Shown: in pieces, positions 19,224 to 28,331 of the stretch
Layout: the number at the start of each line of letters is the position of its first letter
How positions within the stretch are numbered: the first letter of the stretch is position 1
Origin: Kitasatospora sp. NBC_01250
Lineage (GTDB): Bacteria > Actinomycetota > Actinomycetes > Streptomycetales > Streptomycetaceae
Length of the DNA: 64,000 nucleotides
Direction: 5' to 3'
Assembly (NCBI RefSeq): GCF_036226465.1
Contig: NZ_CP108476.1
Location: 8,122,001 to 8,186,000 of the forward strand
Position numbers and translations under genes: made by a program
The notes under the pieces: generated by a model
Databases searched by the model: none
Seen by the model: only the letters and a program-made list of their open reading frames with translations
Told to the model about the DNA's origin: nothing

Positions 19224-19709
19224 TCACGGGGCGGGAACCGTGTCCGGCGGGGCGGGGGCGAGCCAGGGCGAGTCGTACTCGATGTGCTCGGGGCCCAGGC
19301 CGTGGGGCGCGTTGGTGTAGAGGCGCAGGCGCAGCCCGTCGGGGTCGGGGACGACGAGGAGCCAGCCCGCCATGGCGACGACCGGCGGCGAGTGCGGGAC
19401 GCCGAGCGCGTCGAGATGGACGGTCCACCCGTCGAGGGCGGTGCGGTCGTCGACGGCCAGGGTGAGGAAGTCGTAGCCGTTCAGGGCGGTGCAGGTCGCC
19501 GGGTCGAGGCGCAGTTCGAGCCGGGTGCCCAGCCCGGGGACATTGAGGATGACCGCGAACAGGGTGCCGTCGGGGCGGCGGTGGTCGAGCGCCTCGACCC
19601 GGCGGGCGCCGAGGACCGCGGTGTACCAACGGGCGCTGCGCTCCAGGTCGGTGACGGGCAGTTTGAGGTGGTGGATTCCCGCGTGGGGCGGGGTGGCGGT
19701 GGGGTTCAT
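19224..19709 (-). CDS. VOC-family (glyoxalase/dioxygenase-like) protein
   Basis: The 161-residue protein has two beta-alpha-beta-beta-beta modules of the vicinal-oxygen-chelate fold. GIHHLKLPVTDLERSARWY opens the first, and the metal-ligand positions are His near 14, Glu near 64 and Glu near 140. Such proteins are glyoxalases, ring-cleavage dioxygenases or resistance proteins; the single-domain length does not distinguish them. It starts 2 bp after the amidohydrolase stop and ends the minus-strand operon 21016-22506 / 19712-20989 / 19224-19709, so it probably acts on the same substrate pathway. Confidence 0.82.
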   Translation of the reverse strand: MNPTATPPHAGIHHLKLPVTDLERSARWYTAVLGARRVEALDHRRPDGTLFAVILNVPGLGTRLELRLDPATCTALNGYDFLTLAVDDRTALDGWTVHLDALGVPHSPPVVAMAGWLLVVPDPDGLRLRLYTNAPHGLGPEHIEYDSPWLAPAPPDTVPAP

Positions 19710-19711
19710 GG

Positions 19712-20989
19712 TCAGCTCCGGATCTCGGCGGCGCTGGCGCCGGTGGTGGCGAGGGCGGGGCGGTCGACGGGGGTGCCGCGGCGCCACAGGTGGGTGATGG
19801 CGCGCAGGGCGGCGATGTCGTGGGTGGGGTCGCCTTCGACGAGGAGCAGGTCGGCGCGCAGTCCCGGGGCGATGCGGCCCCGGTCGGTGAGGGCGAAGGC
19901 GTCGGCGGGCGCGGCGGTGGCGGCGGTCAGCGCCTGGGTGGGGGTGAGTCCGGCGGCCACCAGCAGGGCGAGTTCGCCGTGGTAGCTGATGCCGTGGGTG
20001 GTGGGGTGGCCCATCCCGCCGGTGCCGTCGGTGCCGGCCAGCAGGGGGACGCCGAGCCGGAACATGCGCAGAGCGGCGTCGGCGGCGTGGGCCGGGTCCA
20101 TGCGGATCGGGCCGACGCGCTCCGCGGGGTTCGTGGTGCGGATCCGGTCGAGTTCGTCGAGCCATCGCGGGTCGGCATAGGGGCGCAGCCGGGGGTCGTC
20201 GGCGAGTTCGTACTCGGCCGGGGTGGGGGTCATCCCGGTGAGTGCGGTCAGGGTGGGGACGACGAAGACGCCGTGTGCGGCGGCGGCTTCGATCAGGTCG
20301 TCGCTGCTGTGGCCGTCGGCGGGGGAGTGGGCGAGGCCGTCGATGCCGCAGTCGATCGCCTGGCGGGCGGCGGTGCGGGTGAGGGTGTGGGCGACGGTGC
20401 GCAGGCCGTGTTCGTGGGCGGCGTGCACCAGGGCGGTGACGGTCTGCGCAGACATCAGCGGCATCGGGTGGCCGATCGCCGTGCCGTCCTCGATGAAGAT
20501 CTTGAGGTGGTCGGCGCCTTCGGTGACCCGGGCCGCGACGAAGGCGTCGGCGTCCTGCGGTCCGGCCACGGTGGGGAAGGGTTCGAGCAGGCCGGACTCG
20601 ACCAGCTGGCCGGGGTGTCCGCCGGGGGCGGTGGCGCCGGTGGTGGCGACGCGCAGGTCGGCGAGGTCGTCCCGGTCGCCTGCGGCAGCCCGCAGTCGGC
20701 GGGCGGTGGCGGGTGCGCCGCCCATGTCGAGTTCGGTGGTGATGCCGAACAGGAGGGACTGGCGCAGCTGCCCGGTGTCGGTGGCGTGGGTGTGGGCGTC
20801 GATCAGGCCGGGGAGCAGGGTGCGGCCGGTCGCGTCGACGACCTGTGCGCCCTCGGGCAGGGGCAGGGCGTTGCCGACGGCGGTGATGAGCGGGCCCTCG
20901 ATCAGGACGTCGCGGGCCGGGTGGAGGCGGGTGCCGTCGAAGACGGCGGCCCGGCGGATGAGGGTGGGGCGGGAGGCGGCAGTGGTCAT
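19712..20989 (-). CDS. Amidohydrolase (imidazolonepropionase-like)
   Basis: The 425-residue protein has the metal-dependent amidohydrolase TIM barrel and flanking beta-sandwich. Metal and catalytic residues visible are DAHTH, the likely carboxylated Lys in LKIFIEDG, His in VAHTLT, and the distal Asp in LLAGTDG. The C-terminal PTHDIAALR closes the sandwich. It probably hydrolyses a cyclic amide, ester or dipeptide-like bond. It lies 26 bp after the FAD hydroxylase and 2 bp before the VOC gene, so the three are one transcript. The substrate is unknown. Confidence 0.85.
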   Translation of the reverse strand: MTTAASRPTLIRRAAVFDGTRLHPARDVLIEGPLITAVGNALPLPEGAQVVDATGRTLLPGLIDAHTHATDTGQLRQSLLFGITTELDMGGAPATARRLRAAAGDRDDLADLRVATTGATAPGGHPGQLVESGLLEPFPTVAGPQDADAFVAARVTEGADHLKIFIEDGTAIGHPMPLMSAQTVTALVHAAHEHGLRTVAHTLTRTAARQAIDCGIDGLAHSPADGHSSDDLIEAAAAHGVFVVPTLTALTGMTPTPAEYELADDPRLRPYADPRWLDELDRIRTTNPAERVGPIRMDPAHAADAALRMFRLGVPLLAGTDGTGGMGHPTTHGISYHGELALLVAAGLTPTQALTAATAAPADAFALTDRGRIAPGLRADLLLVEGDPTHDIAALRAITHLWRRGTPVDRPALATTGASAAEIRS

Positions 20990-21015
20990 GTCCGTGACTC
21001 CTTCGAACGTGCGGT

Positions 21016-22506
21016 TCAGGCCGCGGGCTCAAGGGGCAGGTGGTCGGCCAGGCGGTCGAGGACCTCGCCGGGCGTGGCCGGCAGGCCGTGGGCGGCGAGG
21101 TAGCCGTCCGGGCGGACCAGCAGGGTGCTGTCCAGCGCGGGGATGTGCCGGACCGTCAGGAGGCCGTGCACTGCGGACGTGTCCGGGCCGGCGGTCGGTT
21201 CGGCGGGTGTGCCGGGCAGGGCCAGGGTCCAGTGCAGGCCGTCCGGAGGGACGAGCCGTGGGCTGACCCGCGTGCCGGGGCGCGGGGCGCCGAGGTCGGG
21301 CTGGTCGGTGTAGCCGATGTCGAGCTGGGCGAGCTTGGCGGCGATCCAGTCGGTGATCCCCGGGGTGCCGGCGGCGGCGGACAGCAGGGCGTTGCGCAGC
21401 TGGCAGGCGGTCGGGTCGGTCAGGGTGGCGGCCTCGGCGAAGCGGGCGGTGAAGGAGACGAGTGCGCGGGCGACGGGGTGCCGCTCGCGGTGGTAGCTGT
21501 CCAGCAGGGCGTCCGGTGCCATCCCGTTCAGGACGGCCTGCAGCTTCCAGGCCAGGTTCCCGGCGTCCTGGATGCCGGTGTTCATGCCCTGGCCGCCGGC
21601 CGGGCTGTGGGTGTGGGCAGCGTCGCCGGCCAGCAGGACGGGCCCGGCGCGAAACGACTCGGCCACCCGTTCCTGCACCCGGTACGTCGAGGCGGCGACC
21701 ACCTCGGAGACCCGCGCTGCCTCCCGCGCGGGACCGCGCTCGGACAGCAGCCGCTCGACGTCCGCCGCGCACGGGGCCACCGATCCGGGCGCGGCGGGGG
21801 CGACCAGCCGGTGCAGGCCGCCGGCGAGCGGGGAGAGCAGCAGCATGCCCGCCCCGGAGAGGAAGAACGTGGGGTCCTCGCAGGCCGTGGTCCGGGTGCC
21901 GGCCGTGAGACGGACGTCGGCGAGCGCGAACAGCTGCTCCCGCGCGGTGCCGGGGAAGGCGATGCCCGCCGCCGTGCGCACCGTACTGTGCAGGCCGTCG
22001 CAGCCGACCAGGTAGCGGGCGGACACGGCACGCACCACCCCGTCCGGCCCGGCGACCGTCGCCATCACGCCTGGGTGGTCGGGGGTGATGCCGAGGAGGC
22101 GGTGCTGGCGGTGCACGGTTCCGCCCAACTCCTCCAGCCGCGCCAGCAGTTGCTCTTCGGTGGTCTGCTGGGAGGCGAGCAGCAGGTACGGATGGGGAGT
22201 GTCCAGCTGGTCGAAGCAGGCCCGCAGGAGCGTCCGGTCGCGGTCGTGGAGGCTGAACCCCCGCGCCTTCGTCCCGGCCCGGACGAGCGGGGTGCCGACC
22301 CCGATCCGGTCCAGGTACTCCAGGGTGCGAGGCTGTACGGCCGCCGCCCTGCTGCCGGGCCCGATCCCGGCACCCCGGTCGATCAGCACGTGGTCCACGC
22401 CCAGCTGACGGAGGCTCACCGCCAGCGCCAGGCCGGCGGGACCGGCCCCGACGATCAGCACAGCGGTCTGACAGGGAAGAGGCTCGACAAGCGGTAAGGC
22501 GGTCAT
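21016..22506 (-). CDS. FAD-dependent aromatic hydroxylase (PheA/TfdB type)
   Basis: The 496-residue protein is a class A flavin monooxygenase: Rossmann GAGPAG near residue 21, the DG motif in YLVGCDGLHS, and the second FAD motif LLAGDAAHTHSPAGGQGMNTG. A C-terminal thioredoxin-like domain follows, as in phenol hydroxylases and polyketide oxygenases. It inserts one oxygen atom with NAD(P)H and O2. It is the first gene of a minus-strand operon with amidohydrolase and VOC genes. Start ATG 22506 has GGAG upstream. The promoter faces an SDR gene across two matching palindromes. Confidence 0.9.
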   Translation of the reverse strand: MTALPLVEPLPCQTAVLIVGAGPAGLALAVSLRQLGVDHVLIDRGAGIGPGSRAAAVQPRTLEYLDRIGVGTPLVRAGTKARGFSLHDRDRTLLRACFDQLDTPHPYLLLASQQTTEEQLLARLEELGGTVHRQHRLLGITPDHPGVMATVAGPDGVVRAVSARYLVGCDGLHSTVRTAAGIAFPGTAREQLFALADVRLTAGTRTTACEDPTFFLSGAGMLLLSPLAGGLHRLVAPAAPGSVAPCAADVERLLSERGPAREAARVSEVVAASTYRVQERVAESFRAGPVLLAGDAAHTHSPAGGQGMNTGIQDAGNLAWKLQAVLNGMAPDALLDSYHRERHPVARALVSFTARFAEAATLTDPTACQLRNALLSAAAGTPGITDWIAAKLAQLDIGYTDQPDLGAPRPGTRVSPRLVPPDGLHWTLALPGTPAEPTAGPDTSAVHGLLTVRHIPALDSTLLVRPDGYLAAHGLPATPGEVLDRLADHLPLEPAA

Positions 22507-22573
22507 GACACGCTCCTCGCCGTACAGGAGGGCGGCCGCCGGAGGGCTCCCCGCAGCAGCGCGCAACCAGCGA

Positions 22574-22637
22574 AAACGAACGTTTCCGTTTCACCTTGAC
22601 GGTAGCAACCTCGACCCCATAGCGCAAACGATCGTTT
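22574..22637. promoter_or_regulatory. Pair of 12-bp palindromic operators (AAACGAWCGTTT-like)
   Basis: AAACGAACGTTT (22574-22585) and AAACGATCGTTT (22626-22637, perfect palindrome) lie between the divergent hydroxylase and SDR genes. Centres are 52 bp apart, five helical turns. The flanks are also similar (a GCG before and CGTTT/GCTTT after). This is a strong TetR-type operator pattern that should control both directions. Confidence 0.75.
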
Positions 22638-22776
22638 CGCTTTGCTGGGAGATCCGCGCAGCCCGCGCTGCTGTTCCTGGGTGTCGTGTACCGAGGAAGG
22701 CACGGCCTTCCCCGGCCCCCGGCGGGTGCGCATGATCAAGTCGACCGTGCTCGACGCCTTGACGAGGGAAACAGCC

Positions 22777-23553
22777 ATGACAGCGAACTCCACACCCCGA
22801 CCTGCGGACCTCTTCCGGCTCGACGGGCGGCGGGCGGTGGTGATCGGCGCGGGCAGCGGCATCGGCGCGGCGGGCGCGCGCGCCCTCGCCGACCACGGCG
22901 CGGACGTGGTCTGCGCCGACCGTGACCTGGCCGCCGCCACCGCCACCGCGACCGGCGGCGAACCGTACCTGCTGGACGTCCTGGACCGCGCCGCCGTGCG
23001 GGCCGCGCCCGCCGAACTGGGCGACGTCGACGTGCTCGTCTTCACCCCGGCGACGAACATCCGCAGGCGGCTGGTCGACTACGCCGACGAGGAGTTCGAC
23101 CGCATCGTCGACCTCAACCTGCGCGCGCCGTTCGACCTGCTGCGCGCCTTCGGCCGCCCGATGGCCGAACGCGGCCGCGGCTCGATCATCGGGGTCTCCT
23201 CGATCCGAGCCGTCGCAGTGGAACCGGCCCAGGGCATCTACTCCGCGACCAAGGCCGGACTGGTGGCCCTGCTGAACACGGCGGCCGCCGAACTCGGCCC
23301 GCTCGGCGTGCGGGTCAACGCGCTTGCCCCCGGCGTGGTCGAGTCGCCGATGACGACCTGGGCGCAGTCCGACGCCGTGCGCTACGACGCGTACGCGGCC
23401 AAGACCGTGCTGGGCCGCTGGGCGCAGCCCGAGGAGATGGCGGGTGCGGTGGTGTTCCTGGCCTCGGACGCCGCGAGCTACGTGACCGGCAGCGTGCTCA
23501 CCGTCGACGGCGGGTGGACGGCCGCCGACGGCCGCTACGCTCCGCCGGAGTGA
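22777..23553 (+). CDS. Short-chain dehydrogenase/reductase
   Basis: The 258-residue classical SDR has the cofactor motif GAGSGIG, the active-site Ser in GVSSIRA, and the catalytic Tyr/Lys in YSATKAG. It ends with the typical VTGSVLTVDGGW. It oxidises or reduces a hydroxy/keto group with NAD(P). ATG 22777 follows GAGGGAAA. It is divergent from the hydroxylase operon and shares its operators, so it probably acts on the same compound. A strong hairpin follows it. Confidence 0.92.
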   Translation: MTANSTPRPADLFRLDGRRAVVIGAGSGIGAAGARALADHGADVVCADRDLAAATATATGGEPYLLDVLDRAAVRAAPAELGDVDVLVFTPATNIRRRLVDYADEEFDRIVDLNLRAPFDLLRAFGRPMAERGRGSIIGVSSIRAVAVEPAQGIYSATKAGLVALLNTAAAELGPLGVRVNALAPGVVESPMTTWAQSDAVRYDAYAAKTVLGRWAQPEEMAGAVVFLASDAASYVTGSVLTVDGGWTAADGRYAPPE

Positions 23554-23560
23554 GACGGGG

Positions 23561-23596
23561 GCGGGGCCCCGGCCGCTACGGCAGCCGGGGCCCCGC
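23561..23596. terminator. Bidirectional hairpin terminator
   Basis: A perfect 13-bp G/C inverted repeat (arms 23561-23573 and 23584-23596) with a 10-nt loop lies between the convergent SDR and SnoaL-like genes. It probably ends both transcripts. Confidence 0.75.
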
Positions 23597-23604
23597 CGGG
23601 GCCG

Positions 23605-24063
23605 TCAGGCGTCGGAGAACATGGCCTTCGTCATCTCCTGCGCGTCACCGATCGTGTCGATGACGACCAAGGGGTTGGAGTAGTCCCGCCAGTGGACGAT
23701 CCGCCGCTCACGGATCGTCACGATCGAGACGTAGCGCTGGTGGTAGGGCCTGCCGGTGGCGACCCCGGTGCCGTGGCCGGCGTACTCCAGGACCACCACG
23801 CCCGGGGTGGTGGTCGGGTAGACCTTGGAGTCGCTCATGCGCTCCAGGGTGATGATGCGTCCGTACCCGCGGAACGAGTCGATGATCGCCTGGCGCCCGT
23901 GCAGCGCGGGCGGTGTGCCCGGGGGCGCGTAGAGGAACTCCATGACGACGTCGTCCGCGAACAGGTCGAAGTAGTGCTCACCGTCGGTCAGCCCGGCCAG
24001 TGACTCCTCGACCAGTTCCATGAAGGGGCCCAGGGCCTTGAAGTGCGCGTAGTCGACCATCAT
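23605..24063 (-). CDS. SnoaL/NTF2-fold protein
   Basis: The 152-residue protein has an NTF2-like cone fold (SnoaL or steroid isomerase type): FADDVVMEF, HGRQAIIDSFRGY, VVVLEYAGHG and IVHWRDYSNPLVV, the last being the typical C-terminal strand. Such proteins are isomerases, cyclases or small hydrolases. It is the last of a three-gene minus-strand operon after aldehyde dehydrogenase and another NTF2-fold protein. Function within the pathway is not assignable. Confidence 0.8.
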   Translation of the reverse strand: MMVDYAHFKALGPFMELVEESLAGLTDGEHYFDLFADDVVMEFLYAPPGTPPALHGRQAIIDSFRGYGRIITLERMSDSKVYPTTTPGVVVLEYAGHGTGVATGRPYHQRYVSIVTIRERRIVHWRDYSNPLVVIDTIGDAQEMTKAMFSDA

Positions 24064-24136
24064 CGCTCTCCTCGTGTGTTCCGACTCCCGGTGCGGCCAC
24101 CGGTCGGCGGCCGTGCCGCTTGTTGTCCGCGCCGCG

Positions 24137-24493
24137 TCAGACCTGGTTGTTCCACATCCGGAACATCGCGCAGCTGCCCTGGTTGTCGAAGGTCACCGTC
24201 CACAGGTTGGCGAAGGTGCCGAGCTCCTTGTAGACGCCGGTGCCCTTGATCGCGGCCGTGTCCCCGTTGATCATGAGGACGGACCACTCGAAGTCCCAGC
24301 CGCCCTGCTGCCACGCCTGGCGGGACCGCCAGCCCTTCACGATCTCCTCGCGGCCGATCCAGTCGGTCTCGTACGGCCGCTCGTGGTACTCCGCCCCGGC
24401 GCAGAACAGGGCCGCGATGTCCTCGGGCGCGTTGCTGCGCCAGGCCCGCACGTACGCCTGAACCCACTCGTCGACCTGCTGCTCGGTCGGCAT
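24137..24493 (-). CDS. NTF2-fold (SnoaL-like) protein, short
   Basis: The 118-residue protein has the NTF2-fold pattern (WVQAYVRAWRSNAPEDIAAL, EIVKGW, KGTGVYKE, FRMWN). This form is common for actinobacterial proteins next to short-chain or aldehyde dehydrogenases. ATG 24493 is preceded by GGAGG. It lies 39 bp behind aldehyde dehydrogenase and 73 bp ahead of the second NTF2-fold gene; the two paralogous folds may form a heteromer or act on successive intermediates (inference). Confidence 0.8.
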   Translation of the reverse strand: MPTEQQVDEWVQAYVRAWRSNAPEDIAALFCAGAEYHERPYETDWIGREEIVKGWRSRQAWQQGGWDFEWSVLMINGDTAAIKGTGVYKELGTFANLWTVTFDNQGSCAMFRMWNNQV

Positions 24494-24532
24494 CGCCGGC
24501 CTCCTTCGGTGTCGTCGATTCACGCTCGGGTC

Positions 24533-25978
24533 TCAGGCCGAGGCTGCGGGCGGGGCGGTGCGGCGGACCGTGACGGTCTGGGGCGTGGTGTATTCGAGCA
24601 GGCCCTCGGCGCCGCTCTCCGAGCCGAGTCCGGACTGCTTGTGACCCGCGAAGGTGACGAGCGGGGTGAGGTGCTGGACCTCGTTGATCCACACCGTGCC
24701 GGCCCGCAGGCGCCGCCCGACGGCCAGCGCCGCCTCCGGGTCCGATGACCAGACGGAGGCGCCGAGCCCGTACTCGCTCGCGTTCGCCCGGGCGACGGCG
24801 TCCTCGACGTCGTCGAAGCGGAGCACCGGCAGGACCGGCCCGAACTGCTCCTCCCGGACGATCCGCGAGGACTCCGGAGGGTTGTCCAGGAGCGTCGGCT
24901 CCACGAAGTAGCCCGGCCCATCCCCGGCCCGGCCGCCGGTGGCGAAACGGTGGCCCTGGGTGTGGGAGTCCTGGAGGAGGTCGAGGACCCGCTCGTACTG
25001 CGGGCGGTTCTGCACCGGGCCGAGCCGTACGCCCGGCTCGGTACCGCGGCCGACCCGCACGGTGGCGGCGTAGGCGGCCAGCGCCCGCAGGAGCGGCTGG
25101 TGGACATCGTGGTGGACGTACAGCCGCTTGATCGCCAGGCAGACCTGGCCGCTGTTGGCGAAGGCACCCCAGAACAACTTCTCCGCGATGGCGGGCACAT
25201 CGACGTCCGGCAGGACGATGGCCGCGTCGTTGCCGCCCAGCTCCAGGGTCACCCGGGTCAGCGTGGGCGCCGCGCCGGCCATCACCTGGCGGCCGGTCCG
25301 GGTGGAGCCGGTGTAGCTGATCATGTCGATGCCGGGGTGCGCGGTCATCCACGGCCCCAGCTCGGCGCCGCCCGAGACGACGTTCAGGACACCGGGCGGC
25401 AGGACCTCGCGCAGCAGCTCGCCGACCTTCAGCGTGACCAGCGGGGTGAACGGGGACGGCTTCCACACCACCGTGTTGCCCGCCAGCAGCGCCGGGGCGA
25501 GCTTGAACCCCGCGTTGCCCAGCGGGTAGTTCCACGGCACGATCGCGCCCACCACTCCCAGCGGCACCCGGCGGGTCACCGAGAGCCGCTCCGCGCTGTC
25601 CTCGTTCACCGTCTCCGGCAGCGACAGCGACGTCGTCCCGCGCAGCCAGTACCCGAACCCGAGGATCTCCGCGGCGGCGTCGTCCAACGACTTGCCCTGC
25701 TCCCGGGTCAGGAGCCGCTTGAGCGCATCGAGCTGCGCCTCGACGGTGTCGGCGACCGCCAGGACGAGCTTGCGCCGCTCCTCCAACGGCGTCGCGGACC
25801 AGCCGGGCAGGGCTGCCCGGGCCGCGGCGACCGCTTGGTCGAGCTGCTCGGGCGAGCAGACCGGCGCCCTGGCCGCTACCGTCTCGTCGGCCGGGTCGAG
25901 GACCTCGTAGGACGACGCACCCGCCACCGCCCGGCCGGCGATGGTCATGGTGAAGTCGGTGGCGGCACTGGTGTCCAT
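24533..25978 (-). CDS. Aldehyde dehydrogenase (NAD(P)-dependent)
   Basis: The 481-residue ALDH carries the oxyanion Asn150 in VPWNYPLG, the catalytic base Glu246 in LELGGN, and the nucleophile Cys280 in FANSGQVC. The cofactor region GSTRTG is intact. It oxidises an aldehyde to the acid in the cytosol. ATG 25978 follows AGGAGAACC. It is the first gene of the operon with two NTF2-fold proteins and is divergent from an XRE/MmyB-type regulator, which probably controls it. Confidence 0.94.
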   Translation of the reverse strand: MDTSAATDFTMTIAGRAVAGASSYEVLDPADETVAARAPVCSPEQLDQAVAAARAALPGWSATPLEERRKLVLAVADTVEAQLDALKRLLTREQGKSLDDAAAEILGFGYWLRGTTSLSLPETVNEDSAERLSVTRRVPLGVVGAIVPWNYPLGNAGFKLAPALLAGNTVVWKPSPFTPLVTLKVGELLREVLPPGVLNVVSGGAELGPWMTAHPGIDMISYTGSTRTGRQVMAGAAPTLTRVTLELGGNDAAIVLPDVDVPAIAEKLFWGAFANSGQVCLAIKRLYVHHDVHQPLLRALAAYAATVRVGRGTEPGVRLGPVQNRPQYERVLDLLQDSHTQGHRFATGGRAGDGPGYFVEPTLLDNPPESSRIVREEQFGPVLPVLRFDDVEDAVARANASEYGLGASVWSSDPEAALAVGRRLRAGTVWINEVQHLTPLVTFAGHKQSGLGSESGAEGLLEYTTPQTVTVRRTAPPAASA

Positions 25979-26290
25979 GGCGGTTCTCCTGGCACGACGA
26001 TCGGTGGTGTGTGCCCGCCTTCGGGGCGGACGTCCGGTCCGGCCCCCCAAGGCCGTGGGCCGGCACACCATCGACTATCGGCACCTGGCCGCCCGCCAGG
26101 AAGGCCCGGCCTGCCTAGGAGTGCCACACCCAGGAACAGCCGCCCGAACCACACCACGACCGTGCGAGCCGCGACCGGGGACCGGGTGGCTCGGGCGACG
26201 GGGAACTGACCCGGGGGCCAGAGGCGCACCGGCCGCCGGGCCCCGCGTGCACCACCGCTGGCAGCCCAGGCAGCGGCGTACGATGCGAGC
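25979..26290. other. Intergenic promoter region of ALDH operon and XRE regulator
   Basis: This 312-bp gap between divergent genes holds both promoters. The XRE gene has a TACGAT -10 hexamer at 26279-26284, 6 nt before its ATG. A CCGCCAGG...CCTGCCTAGG-like G/C-rich patch lies around 26092-26120, but I could not define an operator. Confidence 0.4.
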
Positions 26291-27139
26291 ATGAGTGGCC
26301 ACGAGCTGGGCGCGTTCCTGCGGGCACGCCGCTCCCAGGTGACGCCCGCCGACGTGGGTTTGCCCACCTCCGGCTCCCGCCGGGTCGCGGGACTGCGACG
26401 CGAGGAGGTCGCCGTCCTGGCCGGGGTCAGCGCCGACTACTACGCCCGCCTGGAACAGGGCCGCGAGACCAACCCCTCCGGCCAAGTGATCGACGCCATC
26501 GCCGGCGCCCTGCGCCTTGGCATCGACGCCCGCTGGCACGCCTACCGCCTGGCCGGCCTGCTCCCCAGGTCAGCACCCGCCCACCCGCACGACCAGGTGC
26601 ACCCCGCCCTCCTCCAGCTCATGGACGCCTTCCCCACCGCCGTGGCCTACGTCATCAACCGCCGCCTGGACGTCCTGGCCTCCAACGCGCTCGCCGACGC
26701 CCTGCTTTCACCCCTGGCCGACCCCCACCGCATGGTGCGCTCCCTCTTCCACGACCCGGCCGCCCGCGAACTCTTCGCCGACTGGCACAGCGTCGCCCGC
26801 GACACCGTCGAAGCACTGCGCCTGGCCGCCGGACACGACCGCCAGGACCCCGAGCTCGCCGCGATAGTGCACGAACTGATTGCCGAAAGCCCGGAGTTCG
26901 CCGCCCTGTGGCGAGACCACAGCGTCAGCGGCCTGGGCCGCAAGACCAAGGTCTTCAACCACCCCGACGTCGGCCGGATCACCCTCACCTACCAGGCGTT
27001 CGACGTGCAGGCCACCGACGGCCAGTACCTCCTGGTCGGCACCGCCGAGCCGGGCAGCACCGACGCCGACTCCCTGGCACTCCTCGGCTCCCTCCAGGCA
27101 GCAGGACGGCGGGACGGCGCACGGCCCGCCAGCGACTGA
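26291..27139 (+). CDS. XRE-type regulator with MmyB-like ligand domain
   Basis: The 282-residue protein has an N-terminal helix-turn-helix (ELGAFLRARR, then LRREEVAVLAGVSADYYARLEQG) and a C-terminal MmyB-like PAS domain, which in related proteins binds a fatty-acid-like ligand. It is divergent from the ALDH operon, the usual arrangement for this family, whose target is often an adjacent dehydrogenase. The ATG lies 6 nt after a TACGAT hexamer, so translation is probably leaderless. A truncated paralogue lies at 34402-34569. Confidence 0.9.
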   Translation: MSGHELGAFLRARRSQVTPADVGLPTSGSRRVAGLRREEVAVLAGVSADYYARLEQGRETNPSGQVIDAIAGALRLGIDARWHAYRLAGLLPRSAPAHPHDQVHPALLQLMDAFPTAVAYVINRRLDVLASNALADALLSPLADPHRMVRSLFHDPAARELFADWHSVARDTVEALRLAAGHDRQDPELAAIVHELIAESPEFAALWRDHSVSGLGRKTKVFNHPDVGRITLTYQAFDVQATDGQYLLVGTAEPGSTDADSLALLGSLQAAGRRDGARPASD

Positions 27140-27368
27140 CCCGCACCGGGACCCGCCCCCTTCGCGATCCCCGGCCGCAGCCGGCCTGACCACCTGGCGA
27201 CGCACTCGTTGGCGCCCGGGCCCGGATGTCGAAGCACCGGTACTCGGGGCAATCCACGCCGAGCGGTCGGGGCGGTGTGCAGCGGCTTTGCGAGTGGGCG
27301 GCTCTCGGGGAGGATCGCTGACCGTGGCTCTTCGACTGCTTTACTTGATCTTCAAACGAGGGGGCGAC

Positions 27369-28322
27369 TCATGCCGCAGCGCGTACCTGGTCGATGACCT
27401 GGGCGATGGCCCGGGACTGGGAGAGCGGGACCAGGTGGCCGTCCAGGCCCTGAAGCACACGGGTCACGTCGGCCACCATCAGCTGGTAGGGATCGACTGC
27501 GGCGTAGGAGCGTGAGAAACCAGCTGCGGAATCCCCGGAGATCTCAAGACGTGACGGCAGGGAACCGGCCGTGAACGCGGGGGCCGTGAGTCGGACAGCA
27601 CCGGTACTCCCGTCGATCTCAAGGGTCTCGGTCCAGTCGCCGGTGAGCCCGCTGAAGACCTCCGCCGAACCGCCGCCCGGGAAGTCCAGCACGAAAGAGG
27701 TCAGGCGGTCGGCGGATTGCGCACTCCACCGCTCCTGCCGCACCTCGCGCACCTCCGGCTGCTGCCAGCCGAACGCGGCGAGCGTGGCGGAGACGGCGTA
27801 ATAGCCGACGTCGTACAGCGCTCCGCCGCCCCGGGCGGGGTGGAGGCGGTAGTTGCCGGGCGTGGGAGCGATTCCGTCGAAGTACGCGGCGACGCGCCTG
27901 ACCTCACCGATGGCGCCCTGTTCGAGCAGGGCCTCCATGGCGCGGGTCCGCGGGTGCCAGCGATTCCACGCGGCCTCCACCAGGAGTTTCCCCGAGGCAT
28001 CGGCCGCGGCGGTCATCGAGTCGATCTCCGCGGTGGAGAGCGCGATCGGCTTCTCGCAGACCACGTTCTTCCCGGCCCGAAGCGCTGCCTCGACCCATTC
28101 GCGATGGGCGCTGTTGTGCAGCGCGATGTAGACGACCTCCACCTCGGGATCGCCGAGGAGCTCCTGATACGTGGCGTACGTCCTCCCTGGCCCGAGCGCG
28201 GCGGCGCGCTCCGGGTCCCTGGCCGCTACGGAGTGGAGCGAGGCGTCCGCGGTGGCGTGCACCGCCGGCGCCAGGCTCGACGAGGCGATCGATCCCGCTC
28301 CCAGAAATCCCCAGTTGATCAC
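27369..28322 (-). CDS. Gfo/Idh/MocA-family oxidoreductase
   Basis: The 317-residue protein has the N-terminal Rossmann motif GAGSIAS, the conserved CEKPIAL loop and the C-terminal beta-sheet domain. The third motif reads GGGALYDVGYY, as in dihydrodiol/glucose-fructose-type members rather than the D-x-G-x-H inositol dehydrogenases. It interconverts a sugar hydroxyl and a ketone with bound NAD(P). It lies 9 bp after the MGH1-like glycosidase and is the last gene of the four-gene sugar operon. Confidence 0.9.
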   Translation of the reverse strand: MINWGFLGAGSIASSSLAPAVHATADASLHSVAARDPERAAALGPGRTYATYQELLGDPEVEVVYIALHNSAHREWVEAALRAGKNVVCEKPIALSTAEIDSMTAAADASGKLLVEAAWNRWHPRTRAMEALLEQGAIGEVRRVAAYFDGIAPTPGNYRLHPARGGGALYDVGYYAVSATLAAFGWQQPEVREVRQERWSAQSADRLTSFVLDFPGGGSAEVFSGLTGDWTETLEIDGSTGAVRLTAPAFTAGSLPSRLEISGDSAAGFSRSYAAVDPYQLMVADVTRVLQGLDGHLVPLSQSRAIAQVIDQVRAAA

Positions 28323-28331
28323 GACGGCCCC

